The notes under the pieces are model-generated. The model had not been told where the DNA came from. It ran no database searches and saw only the letters and a program-made list of their open reading frames with translations. Below, one piece after another: positions 23,383 to 35,300 of a stretch of DNA of 64,000 nucleotides (position 1 is its first letter; every line of letters starts with the position of its first letter). A program made the position numbers and the translations under genes. Source of the stretch: Albugo candida (Eukaryota > Oomycota > Peronosporomycetes > Albuginales > Albuginaceae); contig CAJNAR010000149.1 in assembly GCA_905220665.1 (NCBI GenBank), forward strand, positions 124,001-188,000. Reading direction: 5' to 3'.

Positions 23383-24025
23383 TTCCGAATTTTCCAATTT
23401 ACATGTATCAAGTTTCGTATTCCGTGGCAAGGCAACGTCTATAGGAGGTACACTCTGTGCTCCATCGTGTTCTTGATTTTTCCCTGTCTCATGAAAAGAG
23501 CGCTGTTATTCCCATAGTCATGCAGTCTTTATGCTGCGCTCGCACGCTTACTTAATAAGTCGCTGATCTCACTCATACGTATAGTATTCCGTAATGCGTA
23601 AGGAGCTCCGGATGGTCGCGGTAGTCAATTCTGACAAATAACGTAGCTTTACTTTGATGAAATGGAATAGCTGATTTATTTACTGCGCTCAATTTGCTTC
23701 TATTTCATTCCTAACAATTTCAAATATAGCCTGCAATAGCTCGTCTCGAATCGCTGCTCGCCGAAACATTAGAATCCAGAGATGAGCTCCAGTTGCTCTT
23801 GCGTTCTACCACATACGTGATATTGATACCCTGTGAATGTTTTCTCGTGAGATGTTTCTGTTGGATTATCGCTGCTGTCATCACGCTTATAAAAGACTTG
23901 AGCTGGACTCGAAGCTTTTCGTGTGTGAGCATTCTGCGGTCGATACTTTCCCGAAATGCTGGCGGCTATGGGCGTGCACTTGAGGCGATCCAAGGATTTC
24001 TCCTATTGTTTGCGAGTGAAAAAAG
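23383..24025. other. Intergenic stretch
   Basis: 5' flank of the DUF155 gene and 3' flank of the membrane-protein gene. Short ORFs on both strands (such as 23720-23932 minus) show no recognisable feature. Confidence 0.4.
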
Positions 24026-25440
24026 TCAGCAATGCACACGGAACAAACTCGTAGCAAGATGTATGACAAATTCAAATGCGACATGGTGGACACCCATGTG
24101 GACGTGATTATCTGCTTCTTGCGAGGGAAGAGAGCCGGTACCCATTCCGACTAGGTATATCGCTTGCGTGACGAATAAGTCACATAAGATCACACACACA
24201 GCGGTAATCTATAGTAGCAAAAATACTGAGATGCTTGGTAACGGTAAGATTTAGAAAGAGTACCCTTCGCACGACGGCTTGTTGAGGAGAAGATGTACCA
24301 GCCAGAGACCACGAACGCTTCCGGGAATGAGTAATGGAATTTTGATGAGCATTCCCGTCGCTTTCCTGCGATCCTGATAACGTGAGAGGGTATTCCTCAT
24401 CTTGTTGTTGATTTTTGAAAAACCAAATTAAACGAACGCTGTAATAGGAGATTGTGAAGAATCCAATGAAGTAGATACTTCCCAGCACAATGTCGCATAT
24501 GCGCCAAAAACCTCCAGCACTTTTCGTCAGAGTGAAGTGATCATCCTAAGGATTGTTGCGTAAAGCAACACAATGAATGCAAAGAAAATTCGCCGAGGCC
24601 ATGGATACGCTCTTTTCCAGCATGAGTAGCAGAGCTGAGACCAGAATAAAAGTACCAGACCATACATTGTCACAAACAAGAGACTTGAAATCCAAATTAG
24701 TATAGCAAGAAGCCATTCACCAAAACTTAATAAAGCAATATGTGTTTTGGTCACTTGAATCACTTTCTCCAGTTGATCTTGTGAGCTCTCTGGAAGTATC
24801 GAGAGTGTGCCGATTTCAGAGATCAATGAGCACACTCGGATTGTGGATGCAATGAAAATCAAGAGAAAAATCGCTGACGTATCTCTGCACCTGTTGATTG
24901 AGACACAATGTATTCTTCACCTTTGATTAAACTAGTGCTGATTGTTGGCGTAGCTTCTGACTGAGTCGAGTTTATGTCGGTGCTTTTCCCGATCGAGGAT
25001 CTTCTTTCAACGGTCGTGGTTTCAGCTTTCAGCTCTGGAAAGGAGTTCACTGACTCAATCTTACATAGATGATGTTTTTATTTATTGCGAAAATCGAAAA
25101 AGTTACGCATACGTGATGCGAGATACGATTTTCAAACGATGCGTCCCGATATGATGGATAGAGTACAAACGGTAAGATACTTGCGATTAGAAAGCCCTGA
25201 TCCAAAGGATTTAGTACACCGAGCCTTCTTGAGTTGGTTGAGCACTTGCACACTCGCCTGGCAATTAATGTGTATAAGAAGCTACAGGCACAAAAAAACT
25301 GAAACTTTTTCGCTTGGCAATATTAAAATTTTGTGCTATGAGCTTTGGACAAGTTCGCTGACTTATATTGTTGTTACTGAGAATAATACCCGTCTGAATA
25401 AGAAATGTGACGTGGCAGCAACGAAATCGCTTTGTGTTAT
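24026..25440 (-). CDS. Multi-exon multi-pass membrane protein, possibly THH1/TOM1-like
   Basis: Coding pieces on the minus strand connect through short GT-AG introns. One well supported intron is 24874-24920 (47 bp), joining ...STSLIK to AIFLLIFIASTIR. Membrane segments follow: WLLAILIWISSLLFV, MYGLVLLFW and IYFIGFFTISYYSVRLI. The pattern LLFVTMYGLVLLFWSQLCY resembles the LLFFxxYTLLVLFWAEIYH region of plant TOM1/THH1 seven-helix proteins. The last exon probably ends in HVAFEFVIHLATSL with its stop at 24026-24028. A polar Ser/Thr-rich loop (ERRSSIGKS) and another polar tail lie between helices. The first exon, the donor near 25137 and the junction near 24545 are uncertain, so the end coordinate is approximate. 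The family call is tentative. Confidence 0.5.
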
Positions 25441-26598
25441 GCCCCTCCTACTTCCCACATCGAAAGACTGTCCCCACGAAATTTCGATAATGCCTTAGAG
25501 CCTGTCACAGTATTCTGATTGTAGAAGTATGACGCCTAACAGTGCCTTGATCAGCTACCAAACAGTATTGGTAGCGGTCGGGAGCGACGGCCAAGTAGTG
25601 GAAGCGATGACCTGGCTATTTTCACTCAAATTGAGGTCATAATCGTATTCTGCACGGATCAACTTATAATCAAAAGCAGACTAGTATCAGTAGAGGCTAG
25701 CACGATTCTGGATTGGAGACATGCCAAGTGCACTGAGTACAAAAAACGGTCTGCATTCGAATGGTGAGTCTTTTATCCCTATTAGCTTACCTCGATAATC
25801 AGCGACTCCACCGTTGTCATGTTATCCTTGTTCCTTTGGCATTACTTCCACTACCGTGGAATCTTTCAGGTCGAAATATTGCTACACATGCTCCATATTG
25901 TAGAAGCGTTTGCTATCACATAAACATCGGTACTTGGATACACTTGCGTAGCTGAAAATGCTGACCTTGCGATATAACCATCCTGTTCCCTCACGTCTAG
26001 AAGTTAATAGATTCACTGTATCCTGCATTGCCTAGCGGTAATAATGCTGAAACTGTTTCTCGATGAAGCGCCCACACTCGCTTTCCAGACACTCCTGCTT
26101 CTGGTGTGCTGTATTTTTCTTGTAAACATAAAGTTTCGCGGACACCAGCGCCATCAATCCCTCTAGAAAATGCAGTATTCCCTCTTATCTGCAATTGTTT
26201 CATTTTCAGTCCAAGAATCCATTGCCACCGACCGAAGAAAGAAAGATGAAACACGAGCTTATGATGGCGATCAAAGCATTCCAGGCATGTAGAGATTCTA
26301 TACAATGGGTCGCCCATTCAGTCCACGCATATCGCTACATTACCATAATTGGATTGTCTCTTCCTCATTCGCTTTGTCTTATTATTAAATCACAAGTGTT
26401 GCCGAATTGCATTCAAGAGGGATTACATTTCCGGCCATCTTTTAAACTTGCTTTCATCAGAAATTATCCATGTGGAGAAATGCATATTGCCCTTTCGAAC
26501 CTATTACACTACAAGATTTTATATAGGGATCATAAAAAAAATACCAGGGCTGGATACTATACGCACGGATATACACATTACACATTTCAATACCAGCA
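25441..26598. other. Gene-free stretch before the MULE
   Basis: No ORF here has a recognisable domain. It presumably holds the 5' flank of the membrane-protein gene and the 5' end of the MULE, whose terminal repeat I could not find. Confidence 0.35.
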
Positions 26599-28390
26599 AT
26601 GGAAAGTGAGGACGAAGAAAAGCAAAGTAGCAGCAGCTTCTTCGAGAACAGGAGTTATTCCAATAAGAGGGATATAATTCAAACAGTAATTGAGTACAAC
26701 CGAGAATGTAACCGTCCGTTTCGTGTTGTGTCAAGTGACAAACGGCGTTATAAAGCAGTGTGCACACAACATGGCTGTTTCTTCGTTGTGCAGTTTGCCT
26801 ATTCGTGAACATTCAGCCCTCCAATGAAGTTTGTTTTGCATTCCTGTGAAGTATCCGAATCGTCAAAGGCGTCTCGTAGATATACAACTGCGAAACAAAT
26901 TGCTTTAAATCCTGCAGTCAAAGATATGGCCATAACATCCGGTAGGGAAGTGACTCCAGTAATGATCCAAACGAAGTTAAGGAACGAATGGATTTCCGCC
27001 ACATATATGAGCTGTGCTCACGCACTCAAAAAGTTGAGGCTTGAGTTATACGGATGTGATATTGAGCAATACATCCTCATTCCGTGATATTGAGCAATAC
27101 ATCCTCATTCCGTCCTAGTCCTACATGGCTGCACTAAACATTCGAGGCCACGAAGCCAAGCTTGAAATCGTAGATGATGAATACAAGAGGTTGAGTATCA
27201 TTTCACGGGAAGGGCTTCGAGGATATAAGTCATACAGAGAGCGTGGGATATCCGTGGACGGCACATTTATGAAGACATCAATCGGTAGGGTACTCCTTGT
27301 TGCGTGCTTTCGAAATGGAAACAACAAGATCCAAATTATCGGAGTTGGGCTCGTGTCGGTAGAGAATGAAGATAATTGGAGCTGGTTTTTAAAGTTCCCA
27401 CTCTCTCACCTGCATCGTGATATCGGATAGAGACAAGGGACTTATGAAAGATATGCTTATATTGGCACCAAAAGTCCCACATTTTTTCTGCTTCCGGCAT
27501 TTAATAGAGAATTTCAACAAAAAATGCAAGTCCAAGCTGGTGAAGAATTTGGCGGGGATATTGGCTCGTTTACGGACAACGGTGGAGTACGAGAAGGCGA
27601 AGGCAAATAACGCCAATTTGAACAGCAGTGCGCTGGTGTGGCTACAAGAGGCTTGTCGTTTCAAATTGGTCAGCAGCTTACTCACCATGTCCGAGATTCA
27701 ACACTTTGACATCAAACAACGTGGAGGCAGTAAACAGCGTGCTGAAGGGAATTCGGACTCTTCTCTCATCGAATGCTTAATGAATCGAACTTTAAGTGGC
27801 GTGCAAGTGGGCTGGAAATATCAGCAAAGTTAATGCATGGGGAGTACTAACTCCATATGCATCACAAAAGGTGGATAAAACAATGGACGTTGTGAGGTGG
27901 GGTGAAATTGATGAATGCTCGACCTGTTGTTACATCGTCGCAATCCGGGGAGTATTCCGATGAAATTTGCTGTTCAATTCCGCGATGAAGTTGTGCGATG
28001 CTCGTGTGGGTACTTCGAAGGTGTTGGCTCGCCTTGCATTCATGCATTACTAGCATTGAATCATTCCAGAAATTGCCCAACATGTTCACGTATTTTCATG
28101 ACTTCTGGAAATCATCGACGTTTGTGGCCACCTATGCTGAGAGATCTGACGAGAACATAATGCCAGCTGAAAATTATCTCAAAGAGGTGTGTGCATCGCT
28201 CCATCTATTATGAGAAAAAAGGGCGTCCAAAGAAAAAGCGGATTCCATCGCAACAAGCTACTGAGAAAATGGATAAGCGCCGAACGAGATGTGGAATGTG
28301 CGACCATTTTGACTATAATCGTGGGACCTGTCCGATAAGGTACGCATATTGTATGCTTCCTTATCCTCACTACATAGTGCGTCATTGATC
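26599..28390 (+). pseudogene. MULE (Mutator-like) transposase pseudogene
   Basis: Fragments in order along the plus strand make a Mutator-type transposase. They are an N-terminal domain with CTQHGCFF, the DDE core (ISVDGTFMKTSIG, then the VENEDNWSWFL block and ISDRDKGL with FCFRHLIENF), the SWIM zinc finger VRCSCGYFEGVGSPCIH at about 27985-28040, and a C-terminal knuckle (RCGMC...GTCP). The frame is broken by a stop at 26806-26808, a 28-bp tandem duplication at 27056-27111, a TAG near 27116, a shift near 27410, and stops or shifts near 27833 and 28070. Acidic residues of the core remain. No terminal inverted repeats were identified, so element limits are unknown. The copy cannot make a full transposase. 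Confidence 0.8.
27056..27111. repeat. 28-bp perfect tandem duplication inside the MULE
   Basis: The unit GTGATATTGAGCAATACATC (first 20 of 28 bases) starts at 27056 and again at 27084, with no mismatch. Twenty-eight is not a multiple of three, so the duplication shifts the frame. Taking one unit away puts the ORFs on either side (26824 and 27125) in the same frame. Confidence 0.95.
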
Positions 28391-28400
28391 GGACGTTTTT

Positions 28401-29152
28401 CATCCAAGACTGGGTGTTCCCCTTTTAATCCTAGGCCTGTGTGTTTCCGTACATATAGTATACATCCCTGGTATATTTTTTTATTTGTTTATCAAATTGG
28501 TATATTTTTTGGGAGCCGCTAACCAGCCCGCAGTATTCGCTAACCAGCCCTCACCCTTAAGTAAAGCACTCTAAGCTGTGATTACGAGTTATGCTTGGCT
28601 GAAAAGATTACCCTTATGGTGAATATATGTTCTAAGAAGCGGTTTTACAATATTAAGACTGGCTAGGTCTATATCTAAATCTACTGCTGCAGGTATTGTT
28701 GGTGCTGTTGGTGCTGCTTTGCATTTTCTGCACAATGACAGCAAGATGGCCTTCGCAAGCAAGGCGAAGAGATCAGATCACCTGCAATAAATGAATAGTC
28801 AGATAAATGTAACTTTTGCCAGCACAATTAGCATACAATACAAATTACCTGTTGACACAGAGATCCATTTTTTGAGAGCAGCATGGACGCTTTCCACGCA
28901 AAATTTTAGTACATGCTCATATGGCGCTTATTGTGTAGGATAGCAAAAAACCGCTCCATGTAAACCAGCCAAGTTGTCTAAAGGTAGCTCATCGAAGCAG
29001 CGAAGGTGGCATGCATTTCTGAAGGTTGGGTCTGATGAGTTGAAGTGTTCTATTATTTTTTGTCAAGGATTTCATTACACTTCATCTGGTTCTTTAATTA
29101 CCCTCAAAATCCTATCATGATCCCCTGACTGTGTGAATATCACTGAAGTCTA
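28401..29152. other. AT-rich stretch with foldback-related motifs
   Basis: No gene. At about 28510-28556 the motif GGGAGCCGCTAACCAGCC is followed by CGCTAACCAGCCC. It resembles the inner ends of the foldback arms at 29366 and 29591, so a related fragment is scattered here. Confidence 0.4.
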
Positions 29153-29799
29153 ACTTCAAACGAAGTGTTCTTTTATTGTATTTTATTCCGTTGCATCTAT
29201 TCAGACCAATCAGAGGCCACGATTTCCATCAATTTATAAAGGGTGGGGCTGGATAACGATTCTCCTAATTTTATTTTACTTACTCTGTTCTGTTTGTTTG
29301 AACTAATCAGAGGCCACAGATATAATAATTTATGGAGGCTACGGGCTGGTTGAGGTTAGGGAGCCTTCAGTATTCACTCACCCTCTTAATTAGGGCTGCA
29401 AATGGATCCACTGGATCTGGATGTCGAATGGATATCCAGTGGAACTGGACCTGAGAGTTGGATCCATTTGCATCAAAAAAACTTAGCATGCATCTACCAA
29501 GTAGTGACTATGACGGTCATATGTAGAATTTTAGTGAAGTATGCCGCTGATAACAATCTATATCGTGGAATATATTCTATAGATTATATAGGGAGCCGCT
29601 TACTAGCCCCCAGCCTCCGTAAATTATTATATTGGTGGCCTCTGATTGGTTCAAACAAACAGAACAGAGTAAGTGAAATAAATTTAGGAGAATCGTTATC
29701 CAGCCCCACCCTTTATAAATTGATGGAAATCGTGGCCTCTGATTGGTCTGAATAGATGCAACGGAATAAAATACAATAAAAGAACACTTCGTTTGAAGT
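29153..29799. repeat. Foldback inverted repeat (arms about 210 bp) with nested hairpin
   Basis: The left arm 29153-29366 is the reverse complement of 29591-29799 with only a few mismatches and small indels. Both contain the CCAATCAGAGGCCAC and TTTATAAAGGGTGGGGCTGG tracts. The 224-bp spacer has its own 14-bp perfect inverted repeat (29397-29410 against 29459-29472) and an inner one (29408-29416 against 29434-29442). The right arm ends about 100 bp before LINE ORF1. It could be a foldback or MITE-like element, or an inverted copy of the LINE promoter region. Confidence 0.85.
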
Positions 29800-29900
29800 C
29801 AGACTTAGACTTCTCAATTTGCCGGCTACTACGTAACCGCCCAATTTAGTACAACACAACTCGAAAAACTACTTTTTTCAACTCTTTCCTCTCGAAAACA

Positions 29901-31976
29901 ATGGTCCAAGTCGACATATCGACACAACCAAGGGTGCTAGCGTCCACTTGTAGTGACGTGGCAACCCTCATGAGTCACCCTGTTTTTGGTGATTGCATGA
30001 TTGTTGATGAGTCATCACCTCTGTGTGATGACGTGGAAAGTACCCCCACCCCCAGTGTGACGGTACAGGGTAATACCGGTACTACCGGTGTAGGATGTGG
30101 TACCGGTGGTACATGCGGTACTGTCGTTGCCTCGTCACAGGGTGACTCAAAGGCAACTGCAAGTGTGGACGACACTAAAAGTCCCACTTTGGCTGACCTG
30201 ATCAAGTCACAGGAGTCCTTGCGTAAGGACCAGGCTAGAGCTCGGGCGAAATTTCGCGTGGAGCTCCCAAAGCCGAAAGCCTCGGACATCGAGTCTATTA
30301 TGCGATTGTATGCTGATGGACAACATCCCGAGTGGTCGGTGTTGGCAGAAAAATTGGAGGCAGCGAAGCCTTTTAAGGTCTCCAAAGCCACCTTTCTCAT
30401 GACTCTTGAGACAGGTCAAGCGTTGGTGCGTACACCAAACGGAAAAATCCTGTCTTCCCTTATGAAAGATCATGGGAATCCAGTATTCGAGAGTCTACTA
30501 GAGAGCAGAGCCATTGCTCAAGTATTAAAGATGCCTGGTGGTAATCTTCGAGTGATGGTTTCCACCGAGGATGCTTGTCAACAGCTGGAGTGCCAGCCGA
30601 TAACCATCCTCGGGTCTCAATACTTTTTTTGGGAGTACGATTCTCTCGAATCCAAATACTACATGGATATATTTGGAGTGGGCGTGGAGGAAGAACGGAT
30701 CCCGATTTTACGTTCCCTTCACAGTCTAGGTTGTCCAGTAGTCTTTGCTACTTTCCGCGAAACTGTTCCGTGCAAGGGTGTCGTGATGTTGACGTGGAGA
30801 GTGTACTTTAGCACTCCTACGTGCCCTCCACAGCTGGTCCGCATCGGTGAAGTATGCGAACAAATTGCATACGAAAAGTTGCTTTACCCTGTGCGAGGGA
30901 AAAACGCTCCTATCCCATCGGACCGACCACGTTTTGGTCAACGTGGTCCTTATTGCTTGGATTTGGGTGCTACATCAACCACGGGAGCACGGCAACAACA
31001 ATCGAACAAGCAAAAGCAAAAGCAAAAGCAAAACCAAAACCAAAACCACATTCAAAATCAACCGCAACATAAACCAAAAAAGCAACCAAAACAAACAAAC
31101 GCGCCAACGGTGCTCGTGGTGGTACCACAAAAGGTAGTGAAGCCAGTTCTCAGTGAAGAATTGAAAGCGAGGAAACCTGAACGGAAGCTATCCGATCAAA
31201 TCTCGTTGGAGCTCAGTACTCCCTCAACTATCACACCACCAGGGGCATCAGCCTTATTGCAGCCGCCTCCTCCCATCCTCCAACTGACCAGTCAGTCATA
31301 CTCACAACCACGGGTAGAGCGGGATGGGGATGTATCCATGAAGTTGGCATGGACGAGTGGAAAACGTAACCGGGTGGAGCCGTTCGAACAAATGGTCTCC
31401 AAAGCACCACCTCTTGCGCTTCCGAAATTAGCGACGAGTAATTATTTTTCTGTACTCGCAACTATGGAGGTGGAGATCGAAGAAGTAAAAGCGGTTGCCA
31501 ATCCGGAGAATGGAAATCGCGTTCAAATCATCCCCGTGAAAGCACGGATGCCACAAGAGGTGGCCACCTCGAAAGAGGCGGCACACTTTTATCAGAAACG
31601 GCATACAACGATCGAGAAATCGGAACGACCAACCCGAGTTGGTGAAATAGGGGAGCTAATGGAAATCGATTCCAAAAATGCCCTTCACTCGCTCCGACCG
31701 GACAAGCTGGTTCAAGCGGATGCTTGCATCCCTTATGTGCGAAAGCTAATCCAGTTCTGCACAAATCCGGACAAAATCATCCGAGCGGCACTTGATCATC
31801 CGATCACGATGAATGGTGTGCTACTCGCGTGTATGGAGTCGAATGATAAAGCTTTAGATGAAGTGGCGCATCTACTCATGATAAATCGCGTTTTAGCAAC
31901 ACACAATCTCGGCGAAGATGTTACGTTTGCGACGCGATGGAGTCGCCACGTTGGTGGAACTGTTCCCTCCAAGTGA
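29901..31976 (+). CDS. LINE ORF1 protein
   Basis: A 691-codon uninterrupted ORF from ATG (MVQVDISTQP). It lies just upstream of and in the same direction as a LINE ORF2, which is the main reason for the call. The N-terminus is Thr/Gly-rich with short Gly-Thr repeats (about 55-75). A predicted globular domain spans about 95-350. A Gln/Lys/Asn low-complexity tract follows at about 367-400 (KQKQKQKQNQNQNH), and the tail is basic and Pro-rich. I see no CCHC knuckle and no RRM. ORF1 proteins bind element RNA. It is notable that this frame is intact while ORF2 is broken in several places. About 410 bp of unclear sequence separate it from the endonuclease domain. Confidence 0.65.
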   Translation: MVQVDISTQPRVLASTCSDVATLMSHPVFGDCMIVDESSPLCDDVESTPTPSVTVQGNTGTTGVGCGTGGTCGTVVASSQGDSKATASVDDTKSPTLADLIKSQESLRKDQARARAKFRVELPKPKASDIESIMRLYADGQHPEWSVLAEKLEAAKPFKVSKATFLMTLETGQALVRTPNGKILSSLMKDHGNPVFESLLESRAIAQVLKMPGGNLRVMVSTEDACQQLECQPITILGSQYFFWEYDSLESKYYMDIFGVGVEEERIPILRSLHSLGCPVVFATFRETVPCKGVVMLTWRVYFSTPTCPPQLVRIGEVCEQIAYEKLLYPVRGKNAPIPSDRPRFGQRGPYCLDLGATSTTGARQQQSNKQKQKQKQNQNQNHIQNQPQHKPKKQPKQTNAPTVLVVVPQKVVKPVLSEELKARKPERKLSDQISLELSTPSTITPPGASALLQPPPPILQLTSQSYSQPRVERDGDVSMKLAWTSGKRNRVEPFEQMVSKAPPLALPKLATSNYFSVLATMEVEIEEVKAVANPENGNRVQIIPVKARMPQEVATSKEAAHFYQKRHTTIEKSERPTRVGEIGELMEIDSKNALHSLRPDKLVQADACIPYVRKLIQFCTNPDKIIRAALDHPITMNGVLLACMESNDKALDEVAHLLMINRVLATHNLGEDVTFATRWSRHVGGTVPSK

Positions 31977-32385
31977 TCTGTTTTGTTCGAGAAAGTAATG
32001 TCGTGGTGGACGTCAGTGCCGGACATAGTTATCGGTTTGACTAGAGCAACGAAAGCTCTCGCGTTGTTGGAACTTTTATTCATGTGTACTACTCCGACAT
32101 TCTAGACAAACGATCACTGGATCCAATATCTCACCGACGGTCCAGTGGTCTGGATTCCGGGTCATCATTGTCGTTTACTTCCAACCAATGTGATCATATC
32201 CTTCTTCCGCTCCGACGTTGGCATAAAGTGTTGGTCTCAATGGTTTGGAGGTAGATGGCGTAGACTTCTCCATGGTGACATCGCTGAGCTTTCCGTCAAT
32301 CTCAGCTTTTTCCCAGAGGAACATACAACACTTCACCTCTTACAAGAAGATGGTGAAACGCGGTTGATTTCTGGTCCACTTCAGC

Positions 32386-35300
32386 TTGAATGCTAAGGGC
32401 ACCTCGATTATTTCAACGTGGAACAATGTCTCAGCACTCACGGTGAATGTTAATGGAATTTATAAAAATGGTCATCTTTTTATCGACCACATCCTATCAC
32501 AACACTCCGTTTGTTGTGTTCAAGAAACCAAGTTTCACGATCGCAACCAACTGGACTCATTTCAGTTTTTATTATCCTCAAAAATGCTGCACAAAATGTT
32601 TGTCAATGACCACAACAGTGCTTTTCTCCATCCGACTCAAAACCGCAGTGGCGGCATCATGACAATCCTTCGTTCGGACTTTCCCGATTACTACACAGCT
32701 GAAGAACTCACCGAACGAAAAAAAAAAAAACATTCGAAATCGTTATGTGGTTTTGCGTCTTATCATTCACGATGCACCGGTGTATATTCACAATGTATAT
32801 GCACCGGTCAAGGCCGAGGAACGAGTGGTATTTTATGAGTTATTGCTCTCAAACACTTTCGAATCGACCGCAACACATATCGTATTTGGTGATTTCAACA
32901 CACCACTCGATCCAGCTATCGATGCTTCGAGTGGAACAATTCGACACGAACCAAGTCGATTAGCGTGTTTGGAATGGCTTTCATATTTGGGGTGTGGTAG
33001 ACGCTTGGCGAATCCAACATCCGACTGAAAAAATATTTATAGGACCATTACCGCGCAAGAATCGACTTGATTACATCTGCATGTCGGAAGAGCTATTCAA
33101 TATGGTATACAAAACCTCTGAGTATTTTCGTCCACGACATGCGGGAGATCATCTGGCACAAAAAGTAACTTTTGCAAATCCAACTCAATCTTTGGTCGAG
33201 GATATTGGAAATGTTCATTACGACTACTTGAATATCCTAAAGTTGTCGAAGCAATCAAATTGGAAGCGAATTTGGTGCTCGAACAGTTGGGGACAACTTC
33301 GGATCCCGGTAAAATGTGGGAAAGTTGGAAGACGAAAATCAAGAAACAGCTTCAAAGCATTGAAAAAAAGGTTGCAAAAGATAGCCGACGTGATGTAGAG
33401 TCTAGCCAGCGTGTTTTGGAATTCGCAGCAGCTCGATATCGCATCCAAGACACCAATGAGTCACGGTATTTTCACGAATCGAGTCTCGAACAATTTAAAC
33501 TTTCAGTCGAAAACAACGCGAAATACAACCAAGATACAAGTTACGACCATCACGTGAAGCATATGGAGAACTCTTCCAAGCATTTTTGTCGCCCTCCGGA
33601 TAGTTCTTGTCGTCGTGTGCCGATCCAAAATGTTACAAAAAAATGTGGTACCGTGACATCGAACCCGAGGGAGATTATTGACGAATTCAGAGATCATTGG
33701 GGTGGTGTCATGGGCTCTGTTTATAGCTCAGAGACCGACTCAAATGTTCCAAGTGAAAGAAAGCAAAAAAAGTTACTCGATTCGATTCAAGTTTCCCTTG
33801 CCTCAGCGGAGCAAGAACGTCTCTCAACTCGGTTAAGTACGACCGAGATGGCGGAAGCGATCAAGCACATGCGGAGTAGTTCTTCTCCAGGTATGGATGG
33901 ACTACCAGCTGCATTTTATCAGCTTGATCCGGAAACGTTTGGAGAGTGTCTGAAGATCGTGTTCGAATATCAACTGGAAAGAGGAATTTTACTTCGATCA
34001 CAACGTCACTCGGCAATCACACTTTTATACAAAAAAGGATCACGAGGTGATCCTGGCAACTATCGACCGATCGCACTACTTTGCGTCGATGTGAAAGTAC
34101 TTTTAAAAGTGTTGGCGTATCGATTGCAACGTTTTTTGCCAAAATTGATCCATCAAGATCAAAAAGCATTTGTGCGAGGAAGGTCAATGCATCACCATAT
34201 TCGACATCTGACCGACATTCAAGACTTGGTCACTCATCGTGGGGAGGAAGCTTATGCGACTTTTCTCGACTTTGAGAAAGCTTATGATCGAATCAATTGG
34301 ACGTACATGTTTCGCGTCTTGGAAAAAATGGGCGCTGGAAAAGTTTCATCGACTGGGTTCGTCTTTTTTACAATAACACAAAGGCGCAGTTGATGATTAA
34401 TGGAAATATCACACCGTCCATTACACCACAACGTGGAGTGAAACAAGGTGATCCTCTCTCAGCATTACTTTTTCTGATGACGATCAAACCTTTGGGAAAT
34501 TTACTTCGCCAACATGAAGAACGTGGCATTTGGATTAATGGCACGACTGTCGCAACTGGATTATTTTTTGCGGACGATTCGACATTGCTTTCAGAGACAC
34601 CAAATGGTGTTTTGAAGCAACTCGAACTCGTCCAAGTCTATTGCGATGGATCGGGTGCGAAACTCAACTTGAGTAAATCATCTTTGCTCTCGTTGAATCG
34701 GACCAAGCCATGTCCACGTATTCCCAATTTGACCATAATGGGTCCGGAGGATTCGGTCAAGTATTTGGGTATTCCGTTCGGCCAGAAACCAACTCATTCG
34801 ATGGTTATTTCAACTCTCGACAAGCGTTTTTACGACGGGTTTGGTGTATGGTTTCGACGAGCAAGAACTGTTCGTGGTCGACTACTGGTTGCGCAGACGA
34901 TGATTTTATTATGTCTGTGGCATTACACGATGCACGTGAACATACCAGCAGTGACTATTCGACTATGGCAATCGATGTTAAATCGATTTGTGCTTGGTCG
35001 GAAACACAAAAAAGATTCAACACATGTTCACCTACTCAGCAAAACATTTTCATATCTTCGCCGTCATGATGGTCGACTACAAGTTTCTTCTTTTGGTGGG
35101 AAGACTGAAGCTACAACGTTTCATACTTCAGCAGTTCGCATTCGATGCGTCAACAATCATTCCTGTGAATTGGACAACTGCTTCGACGGAATTATTACAA
35201 CTTATCCAACCTTCCTTTGGACCACACAAGCCGTTGGATATATTCACCATCGCACCAAATCGACATGGGAAAATGGTTCACTGGGAAAGCACATCTTCAT

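Noticed and set aside
25085..25498. 137-codon plus-strand ORF
   Set aside because: It is antisense to the multi-exon membrane protein gene, whose frames show splice sites and membrane helices.
29402..29755. 117-codon ORF in the foldback region
   Set aside because: It runs through the palindromic spacer and right arm and has no protein feature; the repeat structure explains the sequence.
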